Of a DNA stretch of 60,972 nt, positions 9,509-18,638 are shown one piece after another. The notes beneath the pieces are model-generated. The model was not told the DNA's origin and did no database searches. It was given only the letters and a program-made list of their open reading frames with translations. Made by a program: the position numbers and the translations under genes. How positions within the stretch are numbered: the first letter of the stretch is position 1; each line of letters opens with the position of its first letter. Origin of the DNA: Lachnospiraceae bacterium (GTDB lineage: Bacteria; Bacillota; Clostridia; Lachnospirales; Lachnospiraceae). The stretch is from contig JAEEZH010000025.1 in assembly GCA_016288495.1 (NCBI GenBank), forward strand, positions 1-60,972, in the 5' to 3' direction.

Positions 9509-11011
9509 TTACTCTGTCTCCAGATATTTGATTATATCCCGGGCCAGAAGGCTTTCCATGGACATTTCCTTTGCCGCCGCATCTCCCGCGCCGGCATGAA
9601 GTGCCACTCCCAGAGCCGCCGCCTTAAATGCTCTCATGCCAGAGGCAAGCAATGCGGCTATCACGCCGGTGAGCACATCTCCGGAACCTGCCGTAGCCAT
9701 TCCCGAATTTCCGCTTAAGTTTATTATGCATTTCCCGGTGGTATCCGAGGTGATGGTCCGGGCATCCTTGAGCACGGTAACCACATCATAGCTTCTGGAA
9801 AAGTCCACAGCGGTATCTATGAGATGAGATGTGATCTCCGAAGGATTAAGTCCCGTCAGCCGGCTCATCTCACCCACATGGGGAGTGATCACGATATCCT
9901 GGCTGTGTCCCGATAAAAGTTCGGGATTCCTTGCAAGTATATTGAGAGCATCCGCATCTGCCACCACCGGTACCTGGGTCTGCTTCAGGGCAAAGTGGGT
10001 AAGATCCACGGCTGCCTTTGTCTGGCCGATCCCGGGACCTATGGCTATGCAGTCACACCATTTCAGATAATCCTCCAGCTCCTTTTTCTTAAAAGGCTCC
10101 TTCTCGGTATAGGTACCCACCATGGCTTCAGGAAAAAGCCTTATAACGGTATCCCTGTTTTTCTCATGGGTCAGGATCCTGAGCATGCCTGCTCCCATAC
10201 GCATGGCAGCCAGCCCCGATAGTACCGCAGCACCGCAGATATCCTCACTTCCGGCTATGAGAAGTATCTTACCGAAGGTTCCCTTGTTTGAATAAGCCGG
10301 TCTTTCGGGAAGCTTTATCTCATCTTCATCCAGAATATATATCTGGGAATTATCTCTCAAAAGCTGGGTCACGCCATCGGGTATCCCTATATCGTTAAAC
10401 ACCAGCTGCCCGCAGCAGCCTGCCCCCGGATAAAGAAGCTGGCCCAGCTTACAAAAACCGAAGGTTATGGTCAGATCTGCCTTTACGGCCACTCCCATGA
10501 TCTGTCCGGTGGTGGCGTGAACCCCGGAAGGCATATCCAGAGCCATGACCCTGGCGCCCTTCTCACGATACAGATTTATCTTTGACACACAGATGGCATA
10601 TTCCCCCGTGACCTCCCGGTTCAGTGAGATTCCGAATATTCCGTCCACCACTGTGGTATATCCGGTATCTTCCATCAGCTCCGTCAAAAAAGAGGCCTTA
10701 TACGCCTTCAGAATAAAGAGCTGTTTTTTAAAGGCCTCCGACCCCTTGTCCTGATCGCCGCAGATATAAATGTCGGGAACAATACCCTCCTCCATAAGTA
10801 TCCTGGCCACCGCCAGGGCATCCCCGCCGTTATTGCCGATGCCTGCCACTACCAGTACCCTTGTGAGATCGAAACCACACCCGGGCTTTCTGAGTATATC
10901 CACTCCGGCCAGCGCAGCTCTCTCCATAAGCACCAGAGAAGGCAGACCATAGGTGTCCTGTGCTGCCTTATCAGCCTTTGCCATCATTTCGCCGGTTAAA
11001 ATCCGTCTCAT
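9509..11011 (-). CDS. nnr: Bifunctional NAD(P)H-hydrate epimerase / ADP-dependent dehydratase
   Basis: 500 aa; GIGNNGGDALAVARIL (epimerase) and SGNSGMATAGSGDVLTGVIAALLA (dehydratase). Confidence 0.93.
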   Translation of the reverse strand: MRRILTGEMMAKADKAAQDTYGLPSLVLMERAALAGVDILRKPGCGFDLTRVLVVAGIGNNGGDALAVARILMEEGIVPDIYICGDQDKGSEAFKKQLFILKAYKASFLTELMEDTGYTTVVDGIFGISLNREVTGEYAICVSKINLYREKGARVMALDMPSGVHATTGQIMGVAVKADLTITFGFCKLGQLLYPGAGCCGQLVFNDIGIPDGVTQLLRDNSQIYILDEDEIKLPERPAYSNKGTFGKILLIAGSEDICGAAVLSGLAAMRMGAGMLRILTHEKNRDTVIRLFPEAMVGTYTEKEPFKKKELEDYLKWCDCIAIGPGIGQTKAAVDLTHFALKQTQVPVVADADALNILARNPELLSGHSQDIVITPHVGEMSRLTGLNPSEITSHLIDTAVDFSRSYDVVTVLKDARTITSDTTGKCIINLSGNSGMATAGSGDVLTGVIAALLASGMRAFKAAALGVALHAGAGDAAAKEMSMESLLARDIIKYLETE

Positions 11012-11029
11012 GGTTACCCCCTTTTTTTA

Positions 11030-11251
11030 CAATGTCATTAACTTAAACTTCCCACATGTCATCCTGAGTGAAACGAAGGATCTTGAAAGAGTTAAAGGTT
11101 TTAAAAAGGTCATCTTTATAAAGATTCTTCGCTGCGCTCAGAATGACATAAATTGCCTATTTTATCATCAAGTGGGAAGTTTTAGTCATTAACTTAAACC
11201 CGACATTTTGCCTGCGCGGGATATACTCTCATGCTTAAGTTAATGACATTG
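11030..11251. repeat. Nested inverted-repeat element containing dispersed repeat copy 3
   Basis: Outer arms caatgtcattaacttaa (11030-11046) / ttaagttaatgacattg (11235-11251); middle arms aaacttcccac (11045-11055) / gtgggaagttt (11172-11182); inner arms gtcatcctgagtgaaacgaaggatctt / aagattcttcgctgcgctcagaatgac. Confidence 0.85.
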
Positions 11252-11269
11252 CTTTTTTAAGCATTTCGC

Positions 11270-11749
11270 TCAGCGTATCCTTATCTCTATCTCGTCCGTT
11301 AGCTTATCAAAAGACCCTTCATATATGATATTCAGCAGCTTATCCAGACAGCGCAACGCCTTTTTCACATCCTCCAATGTAATGGAGCCGTTCTCAAGCG
11401 CTTCCTCAAACTCATCCAGATCCACCACCTTCACAAAACCGTCGGGATATACGATCACATCCGCCAGAAGGTCCCTGAATACCCATTTGTTCTCCTCAGG
11501 ATATTCCTCATAATCGATTATGTCGCAATACCAGTAGAGCAGATCCCCGTTTTCATAAAGGAATTTGCTCACCTTATAACCCTCTCTCAAAAAATAGCAG
11601 GAATAACCATGGTGAAGATCCTTTTTCGGATGAAGCGCATTCCAGGCCGTGACTATCACCCTGTCGTCAAAATACAGAAGCGTATCATCCTTAAGGGGCA
11701 CACATTCGTCCGGTATTATTCTCTTCCGATACAATCTGGGTTCTGACAT
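11270..11749 (-). CDS. DUF402 domain-containing protein
   Basis: Start at the internal Met (MSEPRLYRKR), with GGAGG upstream; HHGYSCYFLREGYKVSKFLYENGDLLYWYCDII is DUF402-like. Confidence 0.8.
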   Translation of the reverse strand: MSEPRLYRKRIIPDECVPLKDDTLLYFDDRVIVTAWNALHPKKDLHHGYSCYFLREGYKVSKFLYENGDLLYWYCDIIDYEEYPEENKWVFRDLLADVIVYPDGFVKVVDLDEFEEALENGSITLEDVKKALRCLDKLLNIIYEGSFDKLTDEIEIRIR

Positions 11750-11753
11750 ATTA

Positions 11754-12194
11754 CTACCTCCCGAACAGGACACTCAGTTTTTTCAGGGACTCCGCCGCGG
11801 CATTCAGATTTTCCAGGGATTTGTTCAATTCATCCACATCTATGGCAGCCAGCTTCTGGTTAAGCTCCACCACATCCAGATCGTTCACCGCCTGATTTAT
11901 GGCTTTCACATCCAGTGTGTTCACAGTGGTCGAAACCTGCTTCCAGTCTATATTCACTGCCTCCTGGTTAAATATCCGAAGGGCATTGTTTGCTGCCTGC
12001 ACATCAATTTTGGAAACATTATCCACTGCAGGCCCCAGGGTATCCACAAAAGCCAGCACAGGCTTGGCCTGCATAAACACTACCACAAGCGCCACGATCA
12101 GAGCGCCGGTCAGCAGCGAACTTATCATGCAGCATATCTGAGTAAACCTGAGTGACCTTGCCAGTTTCTGTAAATCTTTGTTTTCCATGATCAA
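11754..12194 (-). CDS. Hypothetical membrane protein with 12-residue repeats
   Basis: 146 aa; one TM helix followed by repeats NTLDVKAINQAV / NDLDVVELNQKL / AAIDVDELNKSL. Confidence 0.75.
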   Translation of the reverse strand: MIMENKDLQKLARSLRFTQICCMISSLLTGALIVALVVVFMQAKPVLAFVDTLGPAVDNVSKIDVQAANNALRIFNQEAVNIDWKQVSTTVNTLDVKAINQAVNDLDVVELNQKLAAIDVDELNKSLENLNAAAESLKKLSVLFGR

Positions 12195-12247
12195 TATCCT
12201 CCTCTTTCCGGTTTATGCCCTGCATAATCCCTGTTTTTATTTCCATT

Positions 12248-13348
12248 TTATATCGCAAGCGAAACAAAGGAATCATCCTTTTGTTTCACATCCGCATACC
12301 AGAAATACAGCCTGTTTATCGCTTCCTGCATATCGGTATAATCAAAATCACCAAGCTCCTCCAATATCCTTTCATTGGAAGCCGTATACTCATTATTCAT
12401 CCCGTCTTTGGCAAAGATCACAGGCTGCTTTACCAGCCGCATGATCCTGTCCTTTGTCTCTGCGTCGATATCATCATCCTCCAGCATCTGCTCACGGTAC
12501 TCCACCGCTGCTTCATTTACCATATTGCACAGCTGCTGCAGATTATATTTTTTACCGGAGACCATATTGTAGGAATGATATTTTAACTCCTCTTTGGACA
12601 AGAGCTCCAGCAGCATCCTGACAAAATCCTCCACCCACAAATAGTCAAACACCACATTCTGACGCACTTCAAAAGGCCTGCCGGACAGAGACCTTAAACA
12701 CATATCCGATATGAACCGGAATTCATATTCGTATTTTCCGAAAAGACCGAAGATACGGAGATTACAGACATTTTCAGACTGCTCTATAAGGCGGCCGCAG
12801 GTATATTTCATGAGACCGTAGGGATCGGTGGGAATGAGCTGGATGATATCCGAGCCGTTCAATATCTCGCTGGATATGCTGTCAGGATCGGAAAGAAGTT
12901 CTTCCCTGGCCGAAACGATGTCATAATTCTTATCATATTCCGCTCCGGACCCGGAATAAAACAGCCGGCCGCACAGCTTCCGATACTTGTAAAAGATCAT
13001 GAAGCTGCGGAGATTATAATCCAGGATCTTGGTCCCATCCTTATTTTTGTCCACGGCGTCGGTATATACCGCAAAGTGCAGTACTGTATCAAAACGTACC
13101 GAGCCCAGCCACTCGCACACTGCTTCTTCATCCAGCACATTGAGCTGTCCCGAGGTCGGAGCGCACAGCTCATATTTCTCCCCGTCCATTTCAAAAAACA
13201 GGGATTCGAAGGTGGAAGTAACGGTGGAGATGGTGTCGGTGATGATCCTTGACGCCGGTCTCATCTCACCGCCCAGCTTTTCCTTTATATGATCTGTCAG
13301 ATTGCGGCCCACAAAACCGGAGCCGCCTGTGAGTAATATTCTTTTCAT
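12248..13348 (-). CDS. NAD-dependent epimerase/dehydratase family protein
   Basis: 366 aa; ILLTGGSGFVGRNL Rossmann motif; SDR-type DPYGLMKY. Confidence 0.88.
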   Translation of the reverse strand: MKRILLTGGSGFVGRNLTDHIKEKLGGEMRPASRIITDTISTVTSTFESLFFEMDGEKYELCAPTSGQLNVLDEEAVCEWLGSVRFDTVLHFAVYTDAVDKNKDGTKILDYNLRSFMIFYKYRKLCGRLFYSGSGAEYDKNYDIVSAREELLSDPDSISSEILNGSDIIQLIPTDPYGLMKYTCGRLIEQSENVCNLRIFGLFGKYEYEFRFISDMCLRSLSGRPFEVRQNVVFDYLWVEDFVRMLLELLSKEELKYHSYNMVSGKKYNLQQLCNMVNEAAVEYREQMLEDDDIDAETKDRIMRLVKQPVIFAKDGMNNEYTASNERILEELGDFDYTDMQEAINRLYFWYADVKQKDDSFVSLAI

Positions 13349-13395
13349 TGATATCGTTTTTTAAAGACTTATGTTTTCTCAATCTTAAATCTATC

Positions 13396-13443
13396 AGGAT
13401 CCTTCGCTGCGCTCAGGATGACACTGTATGCGCTCAGGATGAC
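13396..13443. repeat. Dispersed palindromic repeat, copy 4, with partial second unit
   Basis: aggatccttcgctgcgctcaggatgac...cgctcaggatgac. Confidence 0.8.
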
Positions 13444-13450
13444 AAAGGCA

Positions 13451-14950
13451 TTACCACTTCTTCAGATAAGTCTTTCTCTCCATGGGATCCTGACTGTTGA
13501 TCACCGGATCCTTATAATAGGAATCCGACTTCATATGCTGGGTGGACACCTCTTCAAAAATGGCCCCTCCCTCGGAGGAAAAGCCGTGCATCTCCCCGCG
13601 CATGACGGTCTGTATGTCTCCGGGCTTCATCAGGCGGTCGCTCTGTCCTTCTATGGTCAGCTTCAGATCACCGTACAAAAGCTGGAAGGTCTCCTCCTTT
13701 ACCTTGTGGGCATGTACGGGATGGACCTGTCCGGGAAGTACGATTATATATTTTTTACAATATTCCCTGTTGATTATGTTTATGATGATGGCACCGTTTT
13801 TCCTGAAATGCTGCATGCCGTAATGATGGGATATCTCCACCTCAAAATCGCTGCCCAGGGCTATGCCCGCCTCATAGAGCATACCCTTTGCATCATGAAC
13901 TGCGGACCTGACTATACCGATTCCTGTCAGCTTTACGCTCTCCTTTATGGGCGCTCCCTCTTCGTAGTCCGCGGACGCAGTCATACCGCTCTTCAACTCG
14001 CCGGATACAGTCTGTCCCTCCTGAAGCGGCATGGCGAAAAATACATCGTCAAAAGTGATGGGATCGCCTTTTCTGATCCTGTGCTTAGCCCAAACACCTC
14101 TCTCCAGCGAATGCAGGGAATCCAGCTCAGCCTGGGAAATATATTTATCCCCGGGCTTTTTAAGGGCACAGATATTACGGGCTCGTAAAATACTCTCCAC
14201 CCACTTATCACACTGTTCGGGATTCATGGAATAGGCATTCAGCTTGATGGTATCCGTGGGCAGACCCACATGCCGCTCAAATATCCTGGCTCCCTTGGCC
14301 GCAGCCATCATGGGAACTATATTGTCATCGGGATCCTCATGTCCCGAATAACCTATGGTCACATCCCTGTAACGGCGGCTCATCCTGTCGATAAAATCAA
14401 GCTGCAGCCTGTCTTCAGGTGCCGGATATTCCGCAATGCAGTGCAGGAATGCAAAGGTCACCTTTCTGTGGGAAAAGAAATTGTATAGCTTATCTATATC
14501 CGAAAGCTTCTTTCCCCCTGTAGATATGATCACCGGTTTTCCGGACTCCTGAACCTTTTCGATCAACGGCCAGTCAAGTGCGCTGCAACTGGCCACCTTT
14601 ATGATATCCAGCCCCTGGTCCAGACACCATTCCACGCCCGTCTCGTCAAAAGGAGTACTCATGGTCAGCATACCCTCTGCCCTCACAGCCTCCACCAGCT
14701 CACAGAACTGGTCATAAGTCAGCATGGTGGATTCAAATCTGGGGATATGCTTAAGATCCGTCCTGCCCTTATAATCAGGATGGATAAAATTCGGAATATC
14801 GCGGTACTGCAGCTTCACAGCCGCTTTAATATTATGCTTTCTGGCTATCTTGCCCATTTCGCGGATTATGGCCTTGCCATGTTCCACCGATCCCTGATGG
14901 GAATTCGCCATCTCGAAAATAATAAGATCCTCAAAAATCTCCCGTCCCAT
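13451..14950 (-). CDS. NeuB-family sialic/nonulosonic acid synthase with SAF and C-terminal cupin-like region
   Basis: 499 aa; EMANSHQGSVEHG, VASCSALDWPLI, ISTGG, GYSGHE and FERHVGLP; SAF-like GVWAKHRIRKGDPITFDDV; C-terminal PGQVHPVHAHKVKEETFQLLYGDLKL cupin-like. Confidence 0.87.
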   Translation of the reverse strand: MGREIFEDLIIFEMANSHQGSVEHGKAIIREMGKIARKHNIKAAVKLQYRDIPNFIHPDYKGRTDLKHIPRFESTMLTYDQFCELVEAVRAEGMLTMSTPFDETGVEWCLDQGLDIIKVASCSALDWPLIEKVQESGKPVIISTGGKKLSDIDKLYNFFSHRKVTFAFLHCIAEYPAPEDRLQLDFIDRMSRRYRDVTIGYSGHEDPDDNIVPMMAAAKGARIFERHVGLPTDTIKLNAYSMNPEQCDKWVESILRARNICALKKPGDKYISQAELDSLHSLERGVWAKHRIRKGDPITFDDVFFAMPLQEGQTVSGELKSGMTASADYEEGAPIKESVKLTGIGIVRSAVHDAKGMLYEAGIALGSDFEVEISHHYGMQHFRKNGAIIINIINREYCKKYIIVLPGQVHPVHAHKVKEETFQLLYGDLKLTIEGQSDRLMKPGDIQTVMRGEMHGFSSEGGAIFEEVSTQHMKSDSYYKDPVINSQDPMERKTYLKKW

Positions 14951-14972
14951 TTTTTACCTCCTGACAATATGA

Positions 14973-16223
14973 CTATAACAAACTCATTATTCCATCATAC
15001 ACTCTCTTGCATGAATTAAAATCCGGGTCATCAAACATTCTCTTCCGCGATCCCTGCCTTGCCCCAAGGCACTCGTCCTTTTCAAAGGCGGCATGGATAC
15101 ACGTCATCAGCTCGTTCATATCCTTAGCCTTAAGCTCAGGCATATACTCATCCTGACTGATAAAATAGTCCCTGCTGTTTTCCTCATACTCCGCCCGGTC
15201 ATAGTCGAAGGCCACCACAGGACGGTCCAACAGCATATAATCAGTATACACCGAAGAGTAATCCGTAACAAGCATATCTGCCCATCCTAAGAAAGTATAT
15301 ACATCCACCTCATCCGGCACCGTAAGAATCCTTTCATATCCGATATCTGCCAAGGCAGTCTTTATCACCGATTTCGGATGGGGCTTTATCACAAAAAGAC
15401 AGTCCTCTGACTTCAGATATTCATTAAATCTCTCCATATCCATCACCCTCATAAAATCCTTTTCGGACGCCCTGAAGGTAGGCAGATAGGCTATGATCCT
15501 GCCCTTTGGCGAGCTTTGTCTGAAGGATAAAAGGCTCTTTTTCAGATCCTCTTCCAAAGCGGTCATCACCTTTAGCAGCTCATGCCCGGGAGATGACAGC
15601 ACATCACACCGGGGATACCCTGCATTTATTATATGTCCGCTCTTAAGCTTAAACGCCTTTTCAAAATATTCCCCCATCTCTTTTGAAGTGCAGAGCACGT
15701 AATCCGTGGGCTTCTCATCCGAAAGCCTGCGGGGAAAGGTACACCATCTTTCGTAAGCATTCTTTGGATGCCTTACCTTGTCATGGATATTATCATGATT
15801 TATGCGCTTATTTCCGACGCCGTGCCAGAGATTGACCTTTACGGCTCCCCCGGAAATCCAGAAATTTATATCCTTGGAATAATTATCGTATATGTAGACT
15901 CCGGCTCTCAAAGCCAGCCATATACCTTTTAGAGAAAGATAATGATATGCTTCCAGGCCTTTCTCATTTAAAAATGAAACGACCTCTTTTCTGTGGCTGA
16001 TCCATACGGGACGCACTGCATTTTCCTGCCCGCCCTGTCCATTCACATACAGATAAAGATATCTGGGGTTGTCCGCAAATCTCCTGCCGAAGGTACTTCC
16101 GAAAAGCCACAGCTTCTTATCCCTCGGCATCAGGAAGGATAACCAGTATAACGGCAGCAAACGAAGCTGTCCCCAGTATCCGATCTTCTCAATGACCGGT
16201 TTTACCGCATCCTTTATCACCAT
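14973..16223 (-). CDS. CDP-glycerol glycerophosphotransferase family protein
   Basis: 416 aa; NLWHGVGNKR, AYLPTFR, FVIKPHPKS and VTDYSSVYTDYMLLDRPVVAFDYD motifs of the TagB/TagF family. Confidence 0.9.
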   Translation of the reverse strand: MVIKDAVKPVIEKIGYWGQLRLLPLYWLSFLMPRDKKLWLFGSTFGRRFADNPRYLYLYVNGQGGQENAVRPVWISHRKEVVSFLNEKGLEAYHYLSLKGIWLALRAGVYIYDNYSKDINFWISGGAVKVNLWHGVGNKRINHDNIHDKVRHPKNAYERWCTFPRRLSDEKPTDYVLCTSKEMGEYFEKAFKLKSGHIINAGYPRCDVLSSPGHELLKVMTALEEDLKKSLLSFRQSSPKGRIIAYLPTFRASEKDFMRVMDMERFNEYLKSEDCLFVIKPHPKSVIKTALADIGYERILTVPDEVDVYTFLGWADMLVTDYSSVYTDYMLLDRPVVAFDYDRAEYEENSRDYFISQDEYMPELKAKDMNELMTCIHAAFEKDECLGARQGSRKRMFDDPDFNSCKRVYDGIMSLL

Positions 16224-16364
16224 TTATCTTTACCTTTACTTAATCCGTATTTCCTGCGGCACAGATCATACCTTTGCACCGCAGATCGTCCTAAAAATGA
16301 CTATGAGTCCATCCCTCCTATTGTAACATATTATATTTCCCGATTCAAAAAAGATTTATGGTGC

Positions 16365-16393
16365 TTGACAGGCATACAGTGGATGGTTATAAT
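16365..16393 (+). promoter_or_regulatory. Consensus sigma-A promoter of the fur/zur-znuACB operon
   Basis: TTGACA (16365-16370), 17-nt spacer, TATAAT (16388-16393). Confidence 0.85.
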
Positions 16394-16408
16394 TGGGAAC
16401 TGTTCTCA
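16394..16408 (+). promoter_or_regulatory. Candidate operator (near-perfect inverted repeat)
   Basis: TGGGAAC-T-GTTCTCA directly downstream of the -10 box, ahead of a Fur-family regulator gene. Confidence 0.4.
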
Positions 16409-16428
16409 TATTAGGCAGGAGGTGTCCC

Positions 16429-16842
16429 GTGAACTCACGGTCAAAATACAGAACCAGACAGAAGGATATATTGATCGAGTATCTTAAATCCGTGGAAGGA
16501 TCTCACATCACAGCAAGTGATGTATGCAGTTATTTCAAAAAGCAGGGAGAGACTATCGGACAATCGACGATTTACAGACAGCTGGAGCATCTTGTGGATG
16601 AAGGTATTGTAAATAAGTACATCATTGATATGAACAGCCCTGCCTGCTTTGAATATGTGGGTCACGACAGTCATCAGGACAGGGAAGTATGTTTTCATTG
16701 TAAATGCGAAAAATGCGGCAGTCTGATACACCTGGAATGTGATGTACTGAGTGGGATTCAGGAGCATCTTTATGAAGATCATCGTTTTAAACTTGATCCG
16801 AAAAGGACTGTTTTTTACGGATTGTGTGAAAAATGCGTCTGA
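16429..16842 (+). CDS. Fur-family transcriptional regulator (Zur-like)
   Basis: GTG start after AGGAGGTGTCCC; helix-turn-helix GQSTIYRQLEHLVDEGIV; CFHCKCEKCG...CEKC zinc cysteines; followed by znu genes. Confidence 0.85.
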   Translation: MNSRSKYRTRQKDILIEYLKSVEGSHITASDVCSYFKKQGETIGQSTIYRQLEHLVDEGIVNKYIIDMNSPACFEYVGHDSHQDREVCFHCKCEKCGSLIHLECDVLSGIQEHLYEDHRFKLDPKRTVFYGLCEKCV

Positions 16843-16878
16843 TAAAACAACTCAGAAACATGATACGGAGGTAAGATC

Positions 16879-17916
16879 GTGAAAAAGATTCTTTCGATTA
16901 TGATCGCTGCTGTTATGCTTTTGTGCAGTCTTTCAGCGTGCGGTTCGGAAATAAATATAGCAAAAGCAGATGTTCCGGGTGATAAAGAGCTCCGGATAGT
17001 AACCACTATTTTTCCTGAGTATGACTGGGTCATGAACATCTTGGGAGATAATCCGGCAAATGCAAAGGTCACGATGCTTTTGGATAACGGCGTCGATCTT
17101 CACAGCTTTCAGCCTACTGCTGATGATATTCTGAAGATATCGACTTGTGACATGTTCATATATGTAGGCGGTGAATCTGATGAATGGGTAGAAGATGCAC
17201 TCAAGGAAGCTGTAAATAAAGATATGGTGGTGATCGATCTGTTGGAGGCCCTCGGAGATTCCGTAAAGGAAGAAGAGATGGTAGAGGGAATGCAGGAAGA
17301 CGAACACGAACACGAGCACGAGGATGAACACGAAGGAGAGGACGGACATGAGCATGAAGATGAAGAGATCGAATATGATGAACATGTATGGCTGTCCCTT
17401 CGCAATGCAGCAGTATTGACAGAGATCATTTCAAATGAGCTGCAGAAAAAAGATGCGAAAAATGCACAGGTATATAAGACGAATGCTGATTCATATATAG
17501 AAAAGCTAAATGCTCTTGATAAACAGTACAGTGATGCTGTATCAAAAGCCGGGGTCAGGACGCTTTTGTTTGGAGACCGTTTCCCCTTCCGTTATCTCAC
17601 GGACGATTATGGCCTTGATTATTATGCGGCATTTGTCGGATGCTCAGCCGAAACCGAGGCAAGCTTTGAAACGATCACATTCCTGGCAGGCAAAGCAGAT
17701 GAGCTCTCGTTACATACCGTTATGACTATTGAAGGATCCGATCACAGGATCGCAGAGACGATCGTGCAAAACACTGCAGGTAAAGATCAGCAGATCCTTA
17801 CAATGGATTCTCTTCAGTCTGTAACATCAAAGGATGTTGAGAATGGTACAACATATCTTTCCGTTATGGAAAATAATCTTTCCGTCCTCAAAGAGGCATT
17901 AAAACAGGAGGAATGA
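16879..17916 (+). CDS. znuA: Zinc ABC transporter substrate-binding lipoprotein, ZnuA-like
   Basis: 345 aa; lipobox LSACGS; His/Glu/Asp-rich loop DEHEHEHEDEHEGEDGHEHEDEE; DEHVWLSLRNA. Confidence 0.92.
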   Translation: MKKILSIMIAAVMLLCSLSACGSEINIAKADVPGDKELRIVTTIFPEYDWVMNILGDNPANAKVTMLLDNGVDLHSFQPTADDILKISTCDMFIYVGGESDEWVEDALKEAVNKDMVVIDLLEALGDSVKEEEMVEGMQEDEHEHEHEDEHEGEDGHEHEDEEIEYDEHVWLSLRNAAVLTEIISNELQKKDAKNAQVYKTNADSYIEKLNALDKQYSDAVSKAGVRTLLFGDRFPFRYLTDDYGLDYYAAFVGCSAETEASFETITFLAGKADELSLHTVMTIEGSDHRIAETIVQNTAGKDQQILTMDSLQSVTSKDVENGTTYLSVMENNLSVLKEALKQEE

Positions 17917-18638
17917 TCATGGCTCTCATCACCGCGACGGATCTGTCGCTTGGATATGACTCACAGGTGATCGTCAGCAACCTAAATTTTTCCGTAAAAC
18001 AGGGGGATTACCTGTGTATTGTCGGAGAAAACGGTTCAGGTAAGACCACCCTTATAAAAACATTATTACATCTTCAGGAGCCGATAAGCGGACAGATCAG
18101 TAACGGTGACGGACTGAAAAAAAATGAGATCGGATATCTGCCGCAGCAAACGATAGTTCAAAAAGACTTCCCGGCATCCGTAAGAGAGATCGTTCTCTCC
18201 GGATGCCAGGGCCGCTGCGGTCTGCGTCCTTTTTACAATAAAGAAGAAAAGATGCTTGCAAAAAAGAATATGGAGCGGATGGGAATATCGGATCTTGCAA
18301 AGAAATGCTACAGAAACCTTTCCGGAGGACAACAGCAAAGAGTTCTTCTTGCCAGAGCGTTATGTGCGACAGGAAAGGTATTACTCCTTGATGAACCTGT
18401 GGCCGGGCTGGACCCTGTCGTTACATCACAGATGTATGAATTGATCGAAGGACTAAACAAAGAAGGTATCACTATTATCATGATCTCACATGACATAGCT
18501 TCTGCAGTCAGATATGCCAGCCATATCCTTCATATAGGTGACCGGATATTTTTCGGCACTAAAGAGGATTATCTGAAAAGTGAAGAGGGGCAATTGTTTA
18601 CGGAACAGCAGAACGGAGGTGACGTAAATAATGGATAA
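17913..18638 (+). CDS. znuC: Metal ABC transporter ATP-binding protein, ZnuC-like
   Basis: 241 aa; GENGSGKTT Walker A, LSGGQQQRVLLARAL signature, LLLDEPVAGLD Walker B. Confidence 0.92.
   Translation: MIMALITATDLSLGYDSQVIVSNLNFSVKQGDYLCIVGENGSGKTTLIKTLLHLQEPISGQISNGDGLKKNEIGYLPQQTIVQKDFPASVREIVLSGCQGRCGLRPFYNKEEKMLAKKNMERMGISDLAKKCYRNLSGGQQQRVLLARALCATGKVLLLDEPVAGLDPVVTSQMYELIEGLNKEGITIIMISHDIASAVRYASHILHIGDRIFFGTKEDYLKSEEGQLFTEQQNGGDVNNG

Noticed and set aside
17109-17429. Ser/Cys-rich minus-strand ORF (SSSCSCPSSPSCSSSCSCSCSSSC)
   Set aside because: Antisense of the His/Glu/Asp-rich metal loop of ZnuA.
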